Shown in pieces: positions 58,090-64,000 of a DNA stretch of 64,000 bases. The notes under the pieces are model-generated. The model saw nothing but the letters and a program-made list of their open reading frames with translations, had not been told where the DNA came from and searched no databases. The translations under genes were made by a program, and so were the position numbers. Numbering within the stretch: the first letter of the stretch is position 1; every line of letters starts with the position of its first letter. Location of the stretch: contig JARHVA010004231.1 of NCBI GenBank assembly GCA_037957365.1, positions 1,328,501-1,392,500 on the forward strand, in the 5' to 3' direction. Origin of the DNA: Torreya grandis. Its lineage: Eukaryota; Streptophyta; Pinopsida; Cupressales; Taxaceae.

Positions 58090-61000
58090 TATTGATGCCT
58101 AAAAGTGTATCATATGGGTTTATATAGTGTTTAAGAAACACTTCTCATTTTTGGATTAAAATAATCCATTACATGAGTTATAGGTTGTGATCTTCTTGAG
58201 ATCTTTGGTGTAATAGTGGTAAATCAATGAACTGCTTAACAAAATTGATAATCTATCTCGTTGTTGGGAGGAACCTTGGTTTTAAGCTTGTTTATAAAAA
58301 ATGAAAGTAATTTAAACTAATTAGAGTACATTATCATCAAAGCCTAAAGTATAAGGTCTTAGATAGCATGTATATTTACAATGGAATCTAAACTATAGTG
58401 AGTTGATAAAAAAAATGAGCAAAAGGAAGGGTACGACAGAGAAGAAAGATGTTATTGATCTTTAATTCTGACATTATGATAAAGCTTAAATTTCATTTAA
58501 ACATGCACTTAAACTAATATATGTCATTAAATATCTAAAGCACAAATACTATTATATATTAGTAAAACATTATTATAGTTGAAATAGTGCAAATAAAAAA
58601 CTAGATTCAATATAAAGATTTACATCTATAAGTAAATTGCATAAGCACATTTTATAAGAGAGAAAGGAAAATTAACTAAATCTAAGCTCTTTCAATTAAT
58701 CTAGCATTAGCATAAATTAATAACTTTACATTCAAATATGCACATTGGAATTCATGAAAATAATTCAAATGTAAAAAATTAGACTAGTTAATTAAGGAAG
58801 TATCCATGATAGTAAAATACATAAACAAGGATGAGAAAATCCTTTTAGAATTCTCCTACTTGCATTAATTTTCTCCAAAATTACATAATAGTTTTTTATT
58901 AAAAAAATCCCTTGTTTTTTAAAAATGGTAATACCCCTTTTATAAAGGACTATGGAGGTATGTTGGTCAATCATATCAAATAAAATTTTTACAAGTTTTA
59001 AGTATAACATCCTTCTACAATATTATATAACTAGTGATAATTTCTAAGTGGACTGACCTATAAGCAATGCACTTTAAAATATTCACAAGTTTAACAAAAA
59101 GAATATTCCTTTTTAAATTGATATACATGTTCCTATACAATATAATATTCCAATTCAATAGATTCAACTTTGAGAATCCTTTATTGTTATATTCCCTTAT
59201 CTTTTCTATAGGATCTTCATTCCTTTGCTATTTTTATCATCAATTATCTTGGATTTGATGATGGGCTCTATGAAAAATTCTTCTTCTTGATCAACCATGA
59301 TTTAAAGTCCTTATCAGCTCTATCTAATGCTTCTTTGGTGCTTCTAACATCACTAATATTCTATTCTATAGATAGGATCATGTCCAAGATCCTTTTGTTG
59401 TCTACCCCTATTTTATCTTGGCTTTTAATTTTCACCTCCTGCATGAATTGAGTATCTCTATGATTAAAATCCTCATCAATGATCAAGCCATTGGTATTGA
59501 GTGTAGCCATATGGATCTATGATTAATCTCCCTAATATATGCATCATTATACTTTCCAATTTCTTGAGATGTTTATAAATATCCCCCATTTACTTGGACC
59601 ATTTTCTCAAAGCCTTGATCTTTACTATTAATATTATCACAACCATATTCAAATGGGCTAGGCTAACTATCTTAAACACATGAATTTAGTCCTTTGTTAA
59701 AACATTGATCAAATACTTCACTTTGTTACTTGAAGCTTGTCATTGGATAACTTGGATTACAACCAAGGTATCCTATTTGTACACCATATCCTACTTGGAC
59801 CTTGTTGATTTCAAAAAGGTGAATATGTCTTACATTGTGGTTTCAAACTGCTTGACCATATCTCTTAGAACTAATAAGATAGATTGCTCTTTTAAGTTCT
59901 TCTTTTGTTACCTTAGCCCTTTGGTAACATCTTGAAACTATTTTTATTAGGTTTGGGCCAATTATAAGACATATTCAAATATTACATCTTCACTAGGTCT
60001 ATATCCTCCATTTTAGGTCAAATTAGTCAAAGGTTCCACCTTTTGGTATACAATTTCTTCACCACCTGAAGACTATTTTCTTAGTCACTCTTTGTAATCT
60101 ACTAGTCCCTAGATAAAACCTAACTCCAACTAAAGATTAGGTCATGTGTGGACTATTGATCTCTACTTATGATTAGAATGATGACTAGCTTGGAGTATCC
60201 AACCTTTTTACCTCCTCTTGTAAAGCAACAATCCATAATTTTAGATCTTACTACATAGGAATGCTCATGGCTTTCACCATAACCCATGGATGATAAGTAC
60301 AAAACTTATCCAATCTAGGTTCATAAATAAACCATTTAAGAATAGGAGGTCCATAAAATATGTTTTCTTCACTAAATAAATTTACTTCATTAAAGGGAGG
60401 AGTGATGGTCACCTTTGATCTTTTAGCCTTTGAGATAATGGAAGTCTCAACTTTCCTTTTTAGAGGATTAACAACCACCATGTCTAATTCCACTTCTTTG
60501 TCTTTCTCATCCTTAGCTCCCTCAACACTTGCTTCTCCATCATTTGAATTTATATCATAAGACATTGATAACATCTTTAATGCATCTTCAATAATTTCAT
60601 TAGGATCAAAGGTTATCATATGAACCTCTTCTAAAGGTAGATCATGCTCTATTATCTTAGATGATTTAGGGGAATATGAACTTAAAGGGATTTCATCTAG
60701 CCTTTTCTCCTCATGTTTATGCTCTGTTTGTGTCTCTACTTATGTATTGACTGATGGGAGTCTAGAATATTCACCACTAACCAAATTATATTTCTTGGGG
60801 CCCAATTTCCATCTATCATCTACTTTTCTATTTCTTTGTAGTCTAGACTCAAGTCGTAAGTTGTTTTACATCAATCTTATAGTGACTTCAAAATAAGTAG
60901 ATGCTTTGGTGTACATAGGATCAAAAGCACCGGGGTCATGTTCATAGGGTACATTCAAAATTCCTTTGAGTTTCAAATGCTCCTTAACACTTCTATAAGG

Positions 61001-63743
61001 ATTTCATTGTCAATGTTCATCTATCTATATATTGAAATATGATATATGATTTGATGTAGCCTCAACGTGATCCCATTGTCTGAAGGTAGTCTTGCCAATT
61101 ATCATAGGGAAGTTATGAAGACATCTCTTTATTTTGGTTTTGTAAAGGCCATCTACACCATGGAATAATTGGTAGGCCACCTCTTGCTTTGTTAGTGTAT
61201 CAAGAACATAGACTGGTAACTTAAGAGGAGAATTTTTAGTTCCTTTAATCCTTATGATAATGCAATCAAATATAACTATATATCCCTCATTGATTTAACA
61301 TATTTCTTGATCAAAGAACTAATTATTGACATAAGGATACCAGTTATAGCTTCACTCAATGCTAGGTAAACACAATAAAAAATGAAGTAGATATGATCCC
61401 TATATTTATAACTATTCAACTTAGAATAGTATTGAGAAATGGTTTGGGATCCATTTGGAGACCATTCTCTCTAATTTGGGATCTTTGTGGTTGCAAATAA
61501 GGCTTCTAGGAGATAAATCATCATGAAAATTCATTATTCTTCTTATGCATGATTGTATATATTTGTCTACTCAAAAAGATGCTAATTATCTCACCTATTA
61601 GGGGAACTATTACCCTTTCAATTATGAAATATACTATGGGTACCCACATTAGATCAACATATGTTGTGTTTGCACATCCATACAATTTGTTCAACATTAT
61701 CATTGCCATCTTAACCCCTGATCTAAATTGACTTATTGAGATTTTCTTATTAAGGTCAACAAATACCTAGTCACCAAACTCTAACCACATAGCTAGGGTT
61801 TTCATTATGTTGTGTTGCTTAGCCCATGAGTTAATTGAGGTTAAGTAAATATAGGGTTTAAGGAGCTTGTAGTAAGTTCTAAAGGAAATTGGGGAAATGT
61901 AATCAACTTTCCTCTAATTATTTTCATTAATTAACATGCCCTTATCTATCTTAGCTTCTTTAAAAATGGGAGCAAAAAGATCAATGTAATGGAGTACCTA
62001 TGGTTTTGTAGCTACATAATGAATTCTAATCATCTATATTTCTATAATGTCATCATAAAGCTTCTTTGTAGAGAGAATATTTTATTACTCCTTGGTGATT
62101 TCCAGCTAGTTCTCAATTAGTTATAACAATTGCTATCCCCCATGTTCAAAGCAATATCTACAAACTCTATTTCCTTGAACACATGACCTTCTACATCTAA
62201 TGTCAAATATAGTTGCACATATTTCTTTAAAACATGCTTATGTGTTACCATATCTATAATTTCAATTGATTTATTAAATTGTAGACAACAATTTAACTTT
62301 TTAGGATCAATTATAGTGAATCTAGAGAGAATTAAGGCAATCTTTACACCTTAGGTATTTTGGAGGTTCATGTAGAGTTTTAATGGTGGTAATCTAGTTT
62401 GAATAATGAGATTATGTGACTTAGATTGAATTTTGATTACACATTTATGCCTTTCATGTGATAGGTTCCACAAGATATCCAATTTGACATGTCTCACGTA
62501 TGTGGCATTTCCATGTCACATAATTCATTAATTTTTAAAATTTGACCATTTGTCATTTTTAGACACATGTCACCTTCATGTGTAATCCTGAAGTTGGATC
62601 AAATTTGCACCATTGATCCCTTTTTGAGCTTCTTATCCTTGGATTTCATAATGGGTTATTGATATTTACTAAGACCTTTGATATCATGCTACATGGATGC
62701 TCCATGGGCTCTTTATGTACCTTATAGTTCAACTTCATCCTACTAGCACCTTTACACCATGTGGTAGTTTTATATTTGATCTAGGCCCATTGAATGTTGA
62801 CCTACTCTACATCATTTATATCGATCCTAAAGCATGAACATTATTCATTGATCTCCATATAATTCATCATGGTTGTGACATATGTCACCATTGTGTTTGA
62901 TTTGGGCCCTTTGAAAAGTCTACCTTCATTTGCACCATTGATCTTTTCAAAGTACGATTAAATGCTAATCATTAATTCCTTTATTTATACATAAACATAA
63001 ACATATACCAATGATTTGATTGATCACTTGTAGAGATTATGATAATTTTCTTTATCTCCTCCCTTCTTAGCATCTTTGACTTGTTGACCTTTACTCGCTA
63101 TTAGATTTATTACCTCTCTATCAAGATCATGACACTTATCATTATTGTGTTAATCCTCAAAACCTATGAATATAAAATTAAAAACATTAGCTCTTGGGAT
63201 TATAAATAACTTATAATAAATTTTTATTCTAAGGTTTTAGTCATGTTAATAAATAAAATTAAAACTTAGGATATAACTCAAACTGGATTTAAAAAATAAA
63301 AACATGTTCCCACGTAAATTTGATCATGCATAAATTTGATTTTATTTCAAAAAGGACTTAGGATAGCATATTCAGACTAAGGTTTTTTACATTTATTTGA
63401 ACTCATATTCAATAAACCAATTAATACAAAGGTTAATATAAAAGGATCAAATGAGATCATGTTATTTAACCAATTGAGGGTTAATTTGATGTTAAAGCAT
63501 AAAACCCTAAACATTGTTCATTCAAATGGAACTCCTTTAAACTTGCGACATGGAAACACAATAAAACGACATTGTAAATATTATATAATTTAAAATGAAG
63601 AAAAAATGATAATATAAACTAGATCAAGACATGATATTCAATAATGTTCACTGATCAAGTTGAATGTTTAATTTACAACATAATTTGTAAAAATTGAATA
63701 AGGGTCCTCATTTTTCAAATATGGAGGTATGTTGAATTGAAAA
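58090..63743 (-). repeat. O 5' LTR (5.65 kb, uninterrupted)
   Basis: Begins TATTGATGCCTAAAAGTG and ends at TGTTGAATTGAAAA, the decayed form of TGTTGACCTCAACA. It is colinear with 12745-16423 plus 48824-50798 and gives the reference for the N insertion point. Most of its length is the coding relic at 59150-62280. Confidence 0.88.
59150..62280 (-). pseudogene. LTR-encoded ORF relic (most complete copy, O 5' LTR)
   Basis: About 3.1 kb of minus-strand coding relic. Right to left: N-terminal part (about 62280-61770); middle part, with 61521-61709 reading KLYGCANTTYVDLMWVPIVY and IVPLIGEIISIFLSRQIYTI; a QWDHVEA-type segment near 61070; then 60251-60619 (122 codons), with MLSMSYDINSNDGEASVEGA, the basic pair NPLKRK and SKAKRSKV, and PRLDKFCTYHPWVMVKAMSI; then a charged, helical C-terminal third to about 59150. 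The copy in the other O LTR agrees at 52 of 77 residues over the best segment by my hand alignment, with many D/E, K/R and I/V exchanges. No transmembrane run or catalytic motif recognised. Function unknown. Confidence 0.62.
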
Positions 63744-64000
63744 ACTCCATAATATATTTAGTGGTATATTATGTTGGGGTAACCAAGGGATATATGAAAT
63801 GGTGGTAAAGATATATCTTATCACTAATACTCCCACTATAAATAGAAATAAGTGATGGTGATAATGCAGAGATGTTAGATGTGCACCCATGAAAGAGGGA
63901 GTGGTAGAGGGACATGGTAGAAGTAATTTTTAAAAATTGATATGGCTATCATATATGTAGGTAAAAATTCAATATATATAATTAGCAATTATATTATTTA
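63744..64000. other. Right flank of element O
   Basis: AT-rich; no gene or known repeat recognised. ACTCC at 63744-63748 is the weak candidate right target copy of O. Confidence 0.4.

Larger units (their letters stand above)
12745..63743 (-). mobile_element. O: giant-LTR Ty3/gypsy retrotransposon, carrying nested insertions
   Basis: Left LTR 12745-16423 continued at 48824-50798, internal region 50799-58089, right LTR 58090-63743. The reconstructed left LTR and the right LTR are each about 5.65 kb and start [TG/TA]TTGATGCC on the plus strand. The internal 7.3 kb carries, right to left, gag, protease, RNase H, RT, a second RNase H and integrase, all decayed. The integrase-last order makes it Ty3/gypsy; the additional RNase H suggests kinship with the Tat group. 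Removing N (32.4 kb) leaves an element of about 18.6 kb. The LTRs are visibly more diverged from each other than those of E1 or E2, as the nesting order requires. Confidence 0.88.

Noticed and set aside
12740..63748. Clear target-site duplication for element O
   Set aside because: AATCT and ACTCC agree at only 3 of 5 positions and the right LTR end is decayed, so the outer boundary is supported by LTR alignment and not by a target duplication.

Overview
The window is nuclear DNA from a land plant with a large, repeat-filled, AT-rich genome. No host gene, rRNA, tRNA or bacterial feature was recognised. Nearly everything I can explain is LTR retrotransposon of the Ty3/gypsy superfamily, and every element reads on the minus strand. 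The AT-richness, the scarcity of CpG right of about 7.5 kb and the multi-level nesting fit a gymnosperm or another giant-genome seed plant, but the sequence alone does not name a species.

Layout. (1) 1-7508: the 5' part of a comparatively GC-rich Ty3/gypsy element, here called T1. It has a 5' LTR (6182-7508), a primer-binding site, gag, a long Pro/Ser-rich spacer, protease and the first part of reverse transcriptase, where the window cuts it. (2) 7509-12744: AT-rich flank without recognisable genes, holding a nested foldback with (TA)n tracts and two old tandem duplications. (3) 12745-63743: one very large element, here called O (about 51 kb as it stands). Its LTRs are about 5.65 kb: left 12745-16423 plus 48824-50798, right 58090-63743. 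Its internal region (50799-58089) carries gag, protease, RNase H, RT, a second RNase H and integrase. (4) Inside the left LTR of O sits a second member of the same family, here called N (16424-48818), with its own LTRs (16424-22345 and 45081-48818) and a near-perfect target duplication. (5) Inside N are two further insertions of a different, non-autonomous family: E1 (22631-29028, target duplication CATTA) in the 3' noncoding part, and E2 (30235-39156, target duplication GGTAG) inside the integrase gene. Undisturbed paralogous sequence elsewhere in the window confirms all three nested insertion sites. (6) 63744-64000: right flank.

Two things look unusual. First, the LTRs of O and N carry the remains of a roughly 3-kb coding region on the same strand as gag-pol. 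It is recognisable in all four LTRs and varies by conservative amino-acid changes, so the LTR itself appears to encode a protein of about 1,000 residues. Second, the pol order in O and N is protease - RNase H - RT - RNase H - integrase: an extra RNase H with recognisable D-E-D residues lies before RT. E2 keeps an RNase H fragment directly after its protease, in agreement. All coding regions carry stops and frameshifts, so these are inactive relics.
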